Assembly (NCBI RefSeq): GCF_900113905.1
Contig: NZ_FORC01000008.1
Coordinates: 1 to 47,107 of the forward strand
DNA: 47,107 nucleotides
Direction of reading: 5' to 3'
Source: Phytopseudomonas argentinensis
Lineage (GTDB): Bacteria; Pseudomonadota; Gammaproteobacteria; Pseudomonadales; Pseudomonadaceae
In this document: piece after piece, positions 8,521 through 16,050 of the stretch
Numbering within the stretch: the stretch's first letter is position 1
Layout of the letters: each line of letters opens with the position of its first letter
The notes under the pieces: generated by a model
What the model saw: the letters and a program-made list of their open reading frames with translations, nothing else
What the model was told of the DNA's origin: nothing
Databases searched by the model: none
Program-made: the position numbers and the translations under genes

Positions 8521-8532
8521 GGTGCCTCCTGA

Positions 8533-9066
8533 TCAGGCGAAGCCGAGGCCGGCCGCCAGGCCGTTGGCCCAGCCCCAGACGAGCAACTGCATGGCCAGCC
8601 AGGCGAAGACCCCGGCCAGCACGTCGTCGAGCATGATGCCGAAACCACCGTGCACGTGGCGATCGATCCAGCGAATCGGCCACGGCTTGAGAATGTCGAA
8701 GAAGCGAAACATCAGAAAGCCCACCAGCACCCAGCCCCAGCCTTCGGGCACCAGCCACAGGGTGATCCACATGCCGACCATCTCGTCCCAGACGATACCT
8801 TCATGGTCGTGCACGCGCAGGTCGTCGGCCACCTTGCCGCACAGCCACACGCCGAACACCATGGTCACGCCGAGCAGCAGCCAGTAGCCCCAGTCGGGCA
8901 GCATCTGCCACAGCGGGATGAACGGCACCGCGGCCAGCGAACCCCAGGTGCCCGGGGCCTTGGCGATGGTGCCGGTGCCGAAGCCGAAGGCCAGGAAATG
9001 CCAGGGGTTGCGCCACACGGAGGGTGGCACGAACTCGGCGGGGACTTGCTTGGGATGATCAGTCAC
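8533..9066 (-). CDS. pgpA: Phosphatidylglycerophosphatase A
   Basis: Removes phosphate from phosphatidylglycerol phosphate to give phosphatidylglycerol, at the inner membrane. It shows the PgpA signatures 'GFGTGTIAKAPGTWGS', 'HDHEGIVWDEMVGMWIT' (metal-binding acidic residues) and 'LMFRFFDILKPWPI', with hydrophobic helices between. The open frame reaches 9093, but GTG 9066 (177 aa, product starts MTDHPKQV) overlaps the thiL stop in a GTGACTGA junction that suits translational coupling, and fits the usual length. Lies between thiL and the binding-protein gene. Confidence 0.9.
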   Translation of the reverse strand: MTDHPKQVPAEFVPPSVWRNPWHFLAFGFGTGTIAKAPGTWGSLAAVPFIPLWQMLPDWGYWLLLGVTMVFGVWLCGKVADDLRVHDHEGIVWDEMVGMWITLWLVPEGWGWVLVGFLMFRFFDILKPWPIRWIDRHVHGGFGIMLDDVLAGVFAWLAMQLLVWGWANGLAAGLGFA

Positions 9067-10027
9067 GGTGCGTTCCGAAATGTTGGTAGCCACTGTGGCG
9101 TGGCTCGATGGCGCGGCCTCTGGCGTCCAGCAGGTGCACGCCCTGTCCGGCCTCGACCCGACCGATCACCTGTACAGGCTGGCCCATGGCACGTAGCGCG
9201 TCCAGTTTCTCGGCAGGCAGGGTAAAGGCAAGCACGTAGTCGTCGCCACCCCCAAGGGCCAATTGAAGCGCGGCATCGTCGTTATCCGTGCAGGCCAGCA
9301 AGGCGGCCGACAGGGGCAGGCGCTGCTGCTCGACGAATAGCGCCACGCCGGACGCCCGGGCGATGTGCCCGCAATCGGCAAGCAGGCCGTCGGAGATGTC
9401 CAGGGCCGCCGTGGCGACACCACGCAGGGCCTGGCCAAGCTGCAGTTGGGGGGCCGGCGACCAGTAATGAGCCAGCAACGCGGCGCTGCCCGGCTGCTCG
9501 GCCCGCTCTCCGAGCACGAACGGCAGCGCGCCGGCGCCATTGCCCAACGCACCGCCGACACACAGCAGGTCGCCCGGCCGCGCGCCGGCGCGGGTCAGCG
9601 CCTGGCCAGCCGGCACGCGGCCGAACACGGTAAGGGTCAGGCTCAGTGGCCCGCGGGTGGTGTCGCCCCCCACCAGGCCCACGCCGCATTGGCGCGCCAT
9701 GCGTTCCAGCCCAGCGGTGAAATCGGCCAGCCAGTCGGGGGAAACCTCGGGAAGGGTCAGCGCCAGGGTGAACGCCAAGGGTGTCGCGCCCATGGCCGCC
9801 AGGTCACTGACCGCAACGGCCAGAGCGCGCTGGCCGAGCAGCTCACCCGGCGCGCCGGCCGGGAAATGCACACCGGCGACCAGGGTGTCGGTGGACACCG
9901 CCAGTTGCTCGCCAGCCGACACCTGCAGCAGGGCGCAGTCGTCGCCGATTCCCAGCACCACACCATCGACCGCCTGCGCACAGGCGGCTGCGGCGAAGTA
10001 GTGACGAATCAGCTCGAACTCGCCCAA
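9059..10027 (-). CDS. thiL: Thiamine-monophosphate kinase
   Basis: Phosphorylates thiamine monophosphate to thiamine pyrophosphate with ATP, the last step of cofactor synthesis, in the cytosol. The 322 residues carry the PurM/ThiL-fold motifs: 'GIGDDCALL' (27-34), 'VSTDTLVAGVHF', 'GLVGGDTTRG' and 'DISDGLLADCGHIA'. The length is typical. It starts 5 bp after the nusB stop and overlaps pgpA by 8 bp, so nusB-thiL-pgpA are very likely coupled, as in many gamma-proteobacteria. Confidence 0.94.
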   Translation of the reverse strand: MGEFELIRHYFAAAACAQAVDGVVLGIGDDCALLQVSAGEQLAVSTDTLVAGVHFPAGAPGELLGQRALAVAVSDLAAMGATPLAFTLALTLPEVSPDWLADFTAGLERMARQCGVGLVGGDTTRGPLSLTLTVFGRVPAGQALTRAGARPGDLLCVGGALGNGAGALPFVLGERAEQPGSAALLAHYWSPAPQLQLGQALRGVATAALDISDGLLADCGHIARASGVALFVEQQRLPLSAALLACTDNDDAALQLALGGGDDYVLAFTLPAEKLDALRAMGQPVQVIGRVEAGQGVHLLDARGRAIEPRHSGYQHFGTHRD

Positions 10028-10032
10028 GACAC

Positions 10033-10515
10033 TCAGCGCTTGCTGTTAAAGTCGCGGACTTCGTCGGCGCGCAGGGTCGGCGCCAGCTTGTCGAGCACGC
10101 CATTGACGAACTTGTGACCATCGGTAGCGCCGAAAACCTTGGCGAGTTCGATGCCTTCGTTGATCACCACGCGATACGGCACGTCGATGCGGTTACGCAG
10201 CTCGTAGGTGGACAGACGCAGGATGGACAGTTCGACCGGGTCGATTTCCTCCAGCGGACGATCGAGCAGCGGCGCGAACAGGGCGTCGATCTCCGTCTTC
10301 TGGCGCGGCACGCCATGCAGGATCTCGTGGAAGTAAGCGCCATCGACTGCGCTGAAGTCGTTGTCGACGCGAAACTGCGCTTCGATCTCGTTCAGCGCCT
10401 GGCCGGCGATATGCCAGGAGTACAGGGCCTGCATGGCCAGGGTACGCGCCTCACGGCGAGCCAGCACCTTGGGGCTCGGGCCTTTCTTCACCGGCTTCTT
10501 GTCGTTCTGGCTCAC
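10033..10515 (-). CDS. nusB: Transcription antitermination protein NusB
   Basis: Binds boxA RNA with S10 (NusE) and supports antitermination on rRNA operons. The all-helical protein has the family motifs 'ARREARTLAMQALYSWHIAG' near the N-terminus and 'DVPYRVVINEGIELAKVFG' followed by 'HKFVNGVLDKLA' near the C-terminus. The frame extends to 10698 through the lumazine synthase gene; GTG 10515 (160 aa) fits the family length and overlaps the preceding stop by GTGA, implying coupling with ribE. The first residues (SQNDKKPVKKGP) form a basic, probably disordered tail. Confidence 0.93.
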   Translation of the reverse strand: MSQNDKKPVKKGPSPKVLARREARTLAMQALYSWHIAGQALNEIEAQFRVDNDFSAVDGAYFHEILHGVPRQKTEIDALFAPLLDRPLEEIDPVELSILRLSTYELRNRIDVPYRVVINEGIELAKVFGATDGHKFVNGVLDKLAPTLRADEVRDFNSKR

Positions 10516-10988
10516 TTGGCCTCCAACTGCGCCAGCAGGCTGACCATTTCCAGAGCGGACAAGGCGGCTTCGGCGCCCTTGTTGCCGGCCTTGGTGCCGG
10601 AACGCTCGATGGCCTGCTCGATGGAATCGACGGTCAGTACGCCAAAAGCGACCGGTACGCCAAACTCCATGGACACCTGGGACAGCCCCTTGGTGCACTC
10701 GCCGGCCACATATTCGAAGTGCGGGGTGCCGCCACGGATCACCGCGCCCAGGGCGATGATGGCGTTGTACTCGCCCTGCTGGGCGACTTTCTGGGCGACC
10801 AGCGGAATCTCGAAGGCGCCCGGCGCGCGGATGATGGTGATGTCATCTTCGCTGATGCCGTGGCGAACCAGGGCATCGACCGCGCCACTGACCAGGCTTT
10901 CGACCACGAAGCTGTTGAAGCGGCCGACCACCAGGGCGAAGCGACCCTTGGGAGCGATGAAAGTACCTTCGATGGTCTTGAGTGTCAT
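10512..10988 (-). CDS. ribE: 6,7-dimethyl-8-ribityllumazine synthase (type I)
   Basis: Condenses 5-amino-6-ribitylaminouracil with 3,4-dihydroxybutanone 4-phosphate to make lumazine, the penultimate riboflavin step. 158 residues with the classical pocket motifs 'VVGRFNSFV', 'RAPGAFEIPLVAQK' and 'ALGAVIRGGTPHFEYVA', the last carrying the catalytic His. Icosahedral capsid-forming type by family. This is the RibH1-like copy; a second, different lumazine synthase lies at 12869-13330. Symbol follows Pseudomonas usage (ribH in other schemes). Directly coupled to nusB. Confidence 0.94.
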   Translation of the reverse strand: MTLKTIEGTFIAPKGRFALVVGRFNSFVVESLVSGAVDALVRHGISEDDITIIRAPGAFEIPLVAQKVAQQGEYNAIIALGAVIRGGTPHFEYVAGECTKGLSQVSMEFGVPVAFGVLTVDSIEQAIERSGTKAGNKGAEAALSALEMVSLLAQLEAK

Positions 10989-11018
10989 AGCGAGTTCTCG
11001 AGCTGTCTTTAAAGAGCC

Positions 11019-11077
11019 AGGGCCTGCCGTGGCAGGCCCTGAAAAATATAGGCGATGGGCGTCTAACGGCCCATCGC
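11019..11077 (-). terminator. Two tandem hairpins between ribB and ribE
   Basis: Two stems occupy the 100-bp gap. AGGGCCTGCC (11019-11028) pairs with GGCAGGCCCT (11031-11040), and GCGATGGGC (11052-11060) pairs with GCCCATCGC (11069-11077). On the minus strand the second stem reached by polymerase is followed by GGCTCTTTAAAG, a weak U-run. This may reduce read-through from ribB into ribE-nusB or protect a processed mRNA end. Confidence 0.5.
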
Positions 11078-11088
11078 GGTCACCCCCA

Positions 11089-12180
11089 TTATTTGGGGGG
11101 CAGGTATTCTACAACTTCCAGGTCGAAACCGGATATCGCGTTGAACTTCATCGGCGCGCTCATCAGGCGCATCTTGCGCACCCCGAGGTCGCGCAGGATC
11201 TGCGAACCGGCGCCGACGGTGCTGTAGGTGCTCGGGGTTTTGCTGGTGGTCGCACCGTCCGCTTCGCGGATATGTGCCAGCACCTCGTCGCCACCCAGCG
11301 AGTGGCCGAGCAAGAGCACCACGCCGCTGCCAGCCTCGGCGACCTCGGTCATCGCCGCACGCAGGCTCCAGCGCCCCGGCTGGCGGACCATCAACAGGTC
11401 ACGCATCGGGTCCATGTTGTGCACACGCACCAGGGTCGGCTCCTCGGCGCAGATGGTGCCCAGGGTCACCGCCATGTGCACGTCGCCTTCCACCGAATCG
11501 CGGTAGGTCACCAGGTTGAACTGGCCGACTTCGCTGTCCAGCGGCTGCTCGGCGATGCGCTGCACGGTGCGCTCGTGGAGCATGCGGTAGTGGATCAGGT
11601 CGGCGATGGTGCCGATCTTGATGCCGTGTTGGGCAGCGAAGGTTTCCAGCTCCGGGCGACGGGCCATGGTGCCGTCGTCGTTCATGATCTCGCAGATCAC
11701 CCCGCTCGGCTCATACCCGCCCATGCGCGCCAGGTCGCAGGCCGCTTCGGTGTGGCCGGCGCGGGCCAGCACGCCACCGGGCTGGGCCATCAGCGGAAAG
11801 ATGTGGCCGGGGCTGACGATGTCTTCGGCCACTGCGTGCTTGGCAGCCGCGGCCTGCACGGTGCGTGCGCGGTCGGCGGCGGAGATGCCGGTGGTGACGC
11901 CTTCGGCGGCTTCGATGGACACGGTGAATTTGGTGCCGAAGCCGGAACCGTTGCGCGGCGCCATCAGCGGCAGCTTGAGGGTCTCGCAGCGCTCACGAGT
12001 CATCGGCATGCAGATCAGGCCGCGAGCGAAGCGGGCCATGAAATTGATGTGCTCGGCGGTGACGCATTCGGAGGCGATGATCAGGTCGCCCTCGTTCTCG
12101 CGGTCTTCGTCATCCATGAGGATGACCATCTTGCCGGCGCGGATGTCTTCGACCAGCTCTTCGATACTGTTGAGTGCCAT
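11089..12180 (-). CDS. ribB: 3,4-dihydroxy-2-butanone 4-phosphate synthase with degenerate GTP cyclohydrolase II domain
   Basis: Makes the four-carbon unit of riboflavin from ribulose 5-phosphate. Residues 1-205 are a complete DHBP synthase: 'DDEDRENEGDLI' (23-34, acidic metal site), 'MPMTRERC' and 'HTEAACDLARMGGYEPSGVICEI', of which I quote only parts. Residues of about 210-363 align with GTP cyclohydrolase II of RibBA fusions, but the zinc-binding Cys cluster (normally like CLTGD...LRCDCG) is replaced by 'VRVHNMDPMRDLLM', with no Cys. That half is therefore unlikely to hydrolyse GTP, and a separate ribA should exist elsewhere. Lies 13 bp after ribC in the minus-strand rib cluster. Confidence 0.92.
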   Translation of the reverse strand: MALNSIEELVEDIRAGKMVILMDDEDRENEGDLIIASECVTAEHINFMARFARGLICMPMTRERCETLKLPLMAPRNGSGFGTKFTVSIEAAEGVTTGISAADRARTVQAAAAKHAVAEDIVSPGHIFPLMAQPGGVLARAGHTEAACDLARMGGYEPSGVICEIMNDDGTMARRPELETFAAQHGIKIGTIADLIHYRMLHERTVQRIAEQPLDSEVGQFNLVTYRDSVEGDVHMAVTLGTICAEEPTLVRVHNMDPMRDLLMVRQPGRWSLRAAMTEVAEAGSGVVLLLGHSLGGDEVLAHIREADGATTSKTPSTYSTVGAGSQILRDLGVRKMRLMSAPMKFNAISGFDLEVVEYLPPK

Positions 12181-12193
12181 GGTGGCGGTGTCC

Positions 12194-12856
12194 TTAATGC
12201 TTCAGGTAGCCGTGTTCGGCGAGAAATCCTTCGGTCAGCCCCGCGCTGGTCGGCTCGGCGGCCTTGTCACCGAGCAACAGGCGCTCCAGGTAACGGGCCA
12301 GCAGGTCGACCTCGAGGTTGACCCGACGGCCGACGCGGTAGTCGGCCATGATGGTTTCGGCCAGGGTGTGCGGCACGATGGTCAGCTCGAACTCGGCGCC
12401 GTCGACGGCATTCACCGTCAGGCTGGTGCCGTCGACGGTGATCGAACCCTTGTGGGCGATGTATTTGGCCAGCTCGCGCGGCGCGCGCACCTTGAACTGG
12501 ATGGCGCGGGCGTTCTCCTCGCGGGAGACGATCTCGCCAACGCCGTCGACATGCCCGCTGACCAGGTGCCCCCCCAGACGCGTGGTCGGCGTCAGGGCCT
12601 TTTCCAGGTTGACCCGGCTGCCACTCTTCAGATCGATGAAGGCGGTGCGTGCCAGGGTTTCCCGGCTGACGTCGGCCCAGAAGCCGTCACCCGGCAGCTC
12701 GACGGCGGTCAGGCATACGCCGTTGACCGCGATGCTGTCGCCGAGCACGACATCACTGAGGTCGAGCTTGGCGGTCTTCACGTAGACGCGCACATCGCCG
12801 CCCTTGGGGGTGATGGCGGCAATGCTGCCGATGGATGCGATGATTCCGGTGAACAT
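12194..12856 (-). CDS. ribC: Riboflavin synthase, alpha chain
   Basis: Dismutates two lumazine molecules to riboflavin. 220 residues in two tandem lumazine-binding barrels: repeat 1 from 'MFTGIIASIG' with 'GVCLTAVE', repeat 2 from 'GGHLVSGHVDGVGEI' with 'DGTSLTVNAV'. The N-terminal MFTG and the 'SGHVDG' motif are the active-site hallmarks. AGGAGG precedes ATG 12856 closely. It starts 12 bp after ribH2 and is followed by ribB. Called ribE in E. coli nomenclature. Confidence 0.94.
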   Translation of the reverse strand: MFTGIIASIGSIAAITPKGGDVRVYVKTAKLDLSDVVLGDSIAVNGVCLTAVELPGDGFWADVSRETLARTAFIDLKSGSRVNLEKALTPTTRLGGHLVSGHVDGVGEIVSREENARAIQFKVRAPRELAKYIAHKGSITVDGTSLTVNAVDGAEFELTIVPHTLAETIMADYRVGRRVNLEVDLLARYLERLLLGDKAAEPTSAGLTEGFLAEHGYLKH

Positions 12857-12868
12857 AAAGCCTCCTCG

Positions 12869-13330
12869 TCAGACCGGCAGTTCTTTGAGCTTGCGCAGTG
12901 TGTCGGCACAGGTACGCGCGGCTTCGGCGCCCTTGACCAGAAAATGCTCGCGGAAGAACGTCTGGTGCTCTTCACCGGCATGGAAATGATGGGGCGTGAG
13001 CACCGCCGAGAACACCGGTACATCGGTTTCCAGCTGCACCTGCATCAGGCCTTCGATCACCGCCTGGGCGACGAACTCGTGGCGGTAGATGCCGCCGTCG
13101 ACCACCAGCCCGGCGGCGACGATGCCGGCGTAGCGGCCACTCTTGGCCAGGCGCTTGGCGTGCAGGGGTATTTCGAAGGCACCGCCGACTTCGAAGCAAT
13201 CGATTTCGCTGGCGGCATAACCCTGGCGCTGCATTTCCTCGATAAAGGCATGGCGCGACTGGTCGACGATTTCGCGGTGCCAGCAGGCCTGCACGAAGGC
13301 AACCCGGCGCACGCTGTTGGAGGTGAACAT
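12869..13330 (-). CDS. ribH2: Lumazine synthase, type II (RibH2)
   Basis: A second 6,7-dimethyl-8-ribityllumazine synthase, close to Brucella/Mesorhizobium RibH2 as I remember them: 'ACWHREIVDQSR' (the Trp stacking on the pyrimidine), 'VGGAFEIPLHAKRLA', 'VDGGIYRHEFVAQAVI', 'LETDVPVFSAVLTPHHFH'. RibH2 proteins are decameric and usually slower than RibH1. ATG 13330 with AGGAG gives 153 aa; the longer frame to 13438 runs through the riboswitch and is rejected. It is the first gene after an FMN riboswitch and is unrelated in detail to the ribE copy 1.9 kb downstream. Confidence 0.9.
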   Translation of the reverse strand: MFTSNSVRRVAFVQACWHREIVDQSRHAFIEEMQRQGYAASEIDCFEVGGAFEIPLHAKRLAKSGRYAGIVAAGLVVDGGIYRHEFVAQAVIEGLMQVQLETDVPVFSAVLTPHHFHAGEEHQTFFREHFLVKGAEAARTCADTLRKLKELPV

Positions 13331-13338
13331 GTTCGACT

Positions 13339-13358
13339 CCTGTTTGGTTAAAAACAGG
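13339..13358 (-). promoter_or_regulatory. Hairpin sequestering the ribH2 ribosome-binding site
   Basis: On the minus strand CCTGTTT pairs with AAACAGG across a TTAACC loop. The 3' arm overlaps the AGGAG ribosome-binding site of ribH2. It is a plausible expression platform for translational control by the FMN aptamer upstream. Confidence 0.55.
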
Positions 13359-13393
13359 GCAGCTTGGATCGATAGGGATGGTACGGACATGCA

Positions 13394-13420
13394 GCAGCCC
13401 GAGGGCTGCCTGGCCAGGCA
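13394..13420 (-). promoter_or_regulatory. Mutually exclusive hairpins downstream of the FMN aptamer
   Basis: A stem GCAGCCC/GGGCTGC (13394-13400 with 13403-13409) and the 14-bp palindrome TGCCTGGCCAGGCA (13407-13420) share bases 13407-13409, so only one can form fully. They lie between the aptamer and ribH2. Neither has a U-run, so this looks like a switching linker rather than an intrinsic terminator. Confidence 0.45.
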
Positions 13421-13425
13421 ATCCC

Positions 13426-13575
13426 GCTCTCTCTTCATCCGGACTATACCGTCGGCTCCGGAATCACACCGGATCTGCTAGACCCCGGGCGGCTGGTGCC
13501 GTACCGGGCGCTCGCGGGCTAGCTGCTTAGCGCAGCATTACCGCCGGTGGGGAATCGCACCCCGCCCTGAGAACG
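13426..13575 (-). ncRNA. FMN riboswitch (RFN element)
   Basis: The minus strand shows the conserved RFN blocks in order: GTTCTCAGGGCGGGGTG, GATTCCCCACCGGCGGTAA, AGCCCGCGAGCGCC, then GGTCTAGCAGATCCGGTG, ATTCCGGAGCCGACGGTA and TAGTCCGGATGAAGAGAG. P1 is closed by GTTCTC (5' end) with GAGAGC (3' end). FMN binding should lower expression of the gene downstream, ribH2, and perhaps ribC-ribB. The element separates ribD from the rest of the cluster, so nrdR-ribD escape this control. Confidence 0.95.
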
Positions 13576-13720
13576 TGTGGCTGCTTGTCGCAGCCGACAG
13601 CGTTTTACCACAGTTGCTGCGCGGCTGCACGGCGGCCATGCCTGAGCGGCTGTTCACGATCTTCGCCTCAGGGTTTGGTTATTTGACTGCATCGTGGCGG
13701 GGGCGGCAATTTGCAGCGCT

Positions 13721-13772
13721 GGCTAAAGCCCACCCTACAGATCGTGCCAGCCTCGTAGGGCGGGCTCCAGCC
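13721..13772. repeat. REP-like inverted repeat
   Basis: GGCTAAAGCCCACCCTAC (13721-13738) and GTAGGGCGGGCTCCAGCC (13755-13772) are inverted copies, 15 of 18 positions matching, 16 bp apart. Such GTAGGGYGGGCT units are common extragenic palindromes in pseudomonads. The rest of 13576-13877, between ribD and the riboswitch, holds no gene I can support. The ribH2 transcript promoter probably lies here. Confidence 0.6.
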
Positions 13773-13877
13773 CACAAATATGAGCAGGTTTGAAATCACC
13801 ACACGACCGGCCGCTTCTGCCTTGAAGCCGCCCATACGCATGCCAGAAAGCCCCCGAACAGACTCCAGGCGGCGCAT

Positions 13878-14996
13878 TCAACTCGCGCGATCGGGCACGG
13901 CGATGATGCGCCAGTCGTCACCCACGGCGCGCATGTCGACGATCTTCAGGGCTGGCGCTTCGGCCATGCGCGCCAGCGGCAGGTCGAGCAGCGGCCGCGC
14001 GCTGGAGCCAAGGAACTTGGGCGCGACGAACAGTTGGTACTCGTCGACCAGCCCCAGCCGGGCAAAGGCGCCCGCCAGTTTCGGCCCGGCCTCGACCAGC
14101 ACTTCGTTGGCGCCGCGCGCGGCCAACTCGAGCAACAGCTTGCGCAGGTCGACATGACCGTTGCTGCCGGGCATGGCCAGCAGCTCGTGGCCTTCATCCA
14201 GATAACGGCAGCGCGAGGTGGCCGCAGCGCAAGTGGCGACCAGCGCCGGGCCGGCCTGGAAGAACGGTGCGCTGAGCGGCACTCGCAGGCGCCCATCGAT
14301 CAGCACGCGCAGCGGCGGCCTCGCCTGGGCCAGGGCAGTCAGCTCGGCGCCCAGGCCCAGTTCGTCCGGGCGCACGGTCAGGCGCGCAGCATCGGCCAAC
14401 AGGGTATCGGCGCCGCTGAGCACCACGCTGGAGCGCGCCCGCAGGCGCTGCACCGCTGCACGCGCCGCCGGCCCGGTAATCCACTGGCTCTCGCCACTGG
14501 CCATGGCGGTGCGCCCATCCAGGCTCATTGCCAGCTTGACACGCACCAACGGCAAGCCGCTTTCCATACGCTTGATAAAGCCGGCATTCAGCGCCCGTGC
14601 CTCGGCCTCCAGCACGCCGCCCTGCACCGCGATGCCGGCATTCATCAGGCGCAGCAGGCCGCGGCCGGCCACTTCGGGATTGGGATCCTGCATCGCGGCC
14701 ACCACGCGAGTGATACCAGCGGCGATCAGTGCATCGGCGCACGGCGGCGTGCGCCCATGATGGCTGCACGGTTCCAGCGTCACGTAGGCGGTGGCGCCGC
14801 GGGCCTTGTCGCCGGCCTGGCGCAGCGCGTGCACTTCGGCATGGGGTTCGCCGGCCTTGGCGTGCCAGCCTTCGCCGACGATCTTGCCGTCGCGCACGAT
14901 CACGCAGCCGACTCGCGGGTTGGGATGGGTGGAATACAGCCCCTTGCGCGCCAGCTCGAGGGCGCGCGCCATGAATGCGTGATCGCTGCTGCTCAT
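13878..14996 (-). CDS. ribD: Bifunctional riboflavin deaminase-reductase
   Basis: Deaminates and then reduces the pyrimidine intermediate in steps 2 and 3 of riboflavin synthesis. The N-terminal deaminase domain shows the zinc site H-A-E (52-54) and PCSHHGRTPPC (76-86). The reductase domain follows from about residue 150 ('VRVKLAMSLDGRTAM', then 'GADTLLADAARLTVR' and 'EAGPKLAGAFARLGLVDE'). The 372-residue length is normal. It starts one base after the nrdR stop (TGAGATG), so the two are coupled. It is cut off from the other rib genes by 550 bp with the riboswitch. Confidence 0.94.
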   Translation of the reverse strand: MSSSDHAFMARALELARKGLYSTHPNPRVGCVIVRDGKIVGEGWHAKAGEPHAEVHALRQAGDKARGATAYVTLEPCSHHGRTPPCADALIAAGITRVVAAMQDPNPEVAGRGLLRLMNAGIAVQGGVLEAEARALNAGFIKRMESGLPLVRVKLAMSLDGRTAMASGESQWITGPAARAAVQRLRARSSVVLSGADTLLADAARLTVRPDELGLGAELTALAQARPPLRVLIDGRLRVPLSAPFFQAGPALVATCAAATSRCRYLDEGHELLAMPGSNGHVDLRKLLLELAARGANEVLVEAGPKLAGAFARLGLVDEYQLFVAPKFLGSSARPLLDLPLARMAEAPALKIVDMRAVGDDWRIIAVPDRAS

Positions 14997-14997
14997 C

Positions 14998-15462
14998 TCA
15001 ATCCTGGTTCGGCTCGCGGGAAAGACGGTCGATTTCCTCGCGGAATTCGTTGAGGTCCTGGAAGCGCCGGTACACCGAGGCGAAGCGGATATAGGCCACC
15101 TCGTCGAGCTTCTGCAATTCGGTCATCACCAGCTCACCGAGCACCAGCGACTTGACCTCGCGCTCGCCAGTGGCGCGCAGCCGGTGCTTGATATGGGCGA
15201 TGGCCGCCTCCAGCCGCTCGATGCCCACCGGGCGCTTTTCCAACGCGCGCTGCATGCCGGCACGCAGCTTGTCCTCGTCGAAGGGCTGGCGGCTGCCGTC
15301 CTGCTTGATCAGCCGTGGCATCACCAGCTCGGCGGTTTCGAAGGTGGTGAAGCGCTCGCCGCAGGCCAGGCATTCGCGGCGACGGCGCACCTGATCACCC
15401 TCGGCGACCAGACGCGAATCGATGACTTTGGTGTCGTTGGCGGAGCAGAACGGGCAATGCAT
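14998..15462 (-). CDS. nrdR: Transcriptional repressor NrdR
   Basis: Zinc-ribbon/ATP-cone repressor of ribonucleotide reductase genes. It senses dATP/ATP and binds NrdR boxes. The zinc ribbon is C3-P-F-C6 with C31-L-A-C34. The ATP-cone follows ('VIKQDGS'-like 'LIKQDGSRQPFDEDKL'), and the C-terminus reads 'VAYIRFASVYRRFQDLNEF'. ATG 15462 gives 154 aa, the standard length; the frame to 15555 is a false extension. It starts the minus-strand rib cluster, the usual place for nrdR in gamma-proteobacteria. Confidence 0.95.
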   Translation of the reverse strand: MHCPFCSANDTKVIDSRLVAEGDQVRRRRECLACGERFTTFETAELVMPRLIKQDGSRQPFDEDKLRAGMQRALEKRPVGIERLEAAIAHIKHRLRATGEREVKSLVLGELVMTELQKLDEVAYIRFASVYRRFQDLNEFREEIDRLSREPNQD

Positions 15463-15609
15463 GGCTGGAAACTGTCGCGGGCGAGAAAGTCCGCATGGTA
15501 GCGCATCCGCACCGCCCGGCGCCAAGCACGCGGGCGTGGGCGCTTTCCTTTGCATTCACCGCCCGCTATGGCGAGAATCCGGGCATTGCCCGCCTGCCAG
15601 GATCATCCG

Positions 15610-16050
15610 ATGCCATTGCGTCCGCTCGCCCCGCTTTGCCTAGCCGCCCTGCTCGCCGCCTGCGCCGGGGAAACGCCGCCGCCCGCAGCGCCGCCTGCGC
15701 CACCTGCCGTGAAGAGCGAGCAACCGGCGCCGACCCCGGCTCATCTGCGCGAACTCACCGGCACCCTGCTCGATGTACCCGCCGGTGCCGATGTGGAGCT
15801 GGCACTGCTGACCATCAGCGAACGTGGCCTGCCGCACAAGCTGCTGGGCAATATCCAGCTGCGTGGTACCGGCGCACCGCTGCCGTTTCGCCTGCAATTC
15901 AATCCCGAAAACTTCCACCAGGGCATTCGCGTCGAGCTGCGCGGCCGTGTGCACCAATCCGGCAAGCTGGTACTGCACATGCCCAGTCAGCTGATTCGTG
16001 AGCCGCAAAGCCAGGCGCTCGGCGAAGTCCGCGTGACGCCGGCGCTGTGA
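15610..16050 (+). CDS. YbaY-like outer-membrane lipoprotein
   Basis: 146 residues. A lipoprotein signal ends in L-L-A-A-C (Cys near 17), followed by a Pro/Ala-rich linker and a compact beta-rich YbaY/DUF domain ('LRELTGTLLDVPAGADVELALL', part quoted; 'LPFRLQFNPENF', 'GRVHQSGKLVL'). The residue after Cys is Ala, so sorting to the outer membrane is expected. ATG 15610 is taken because it opens directly on the signal peptide. It overlaps the following methyltransferase start by four bases. The biochemical function of this family is not settled. Confidence 0.75.
   Translation: MPLRPLAPLCLAALLAACAGETPPPAAPPAPPAVKSEQPAPTPAHLRELTGTLLDVPAGADVELALLTISERGLPHKLLGNIQLRGTGAPLPFRLQFNPENFHQGIRVELRGRVHQSGKLVLHMPSQLIREPQSQALGEVRVTPAL

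Noticed and set aside
10114..12321. 735-codon plus-strand frame across nusB, ribE and ribB
   Set aside because: It runs antisense to three clear genes and across their boundaries, with no recognisable domain.
13575..13793. 72-codon frame beside the riboswitch
   Set aside because: Overlaps the riboswitch end and the REP-like repeat and has no family features.
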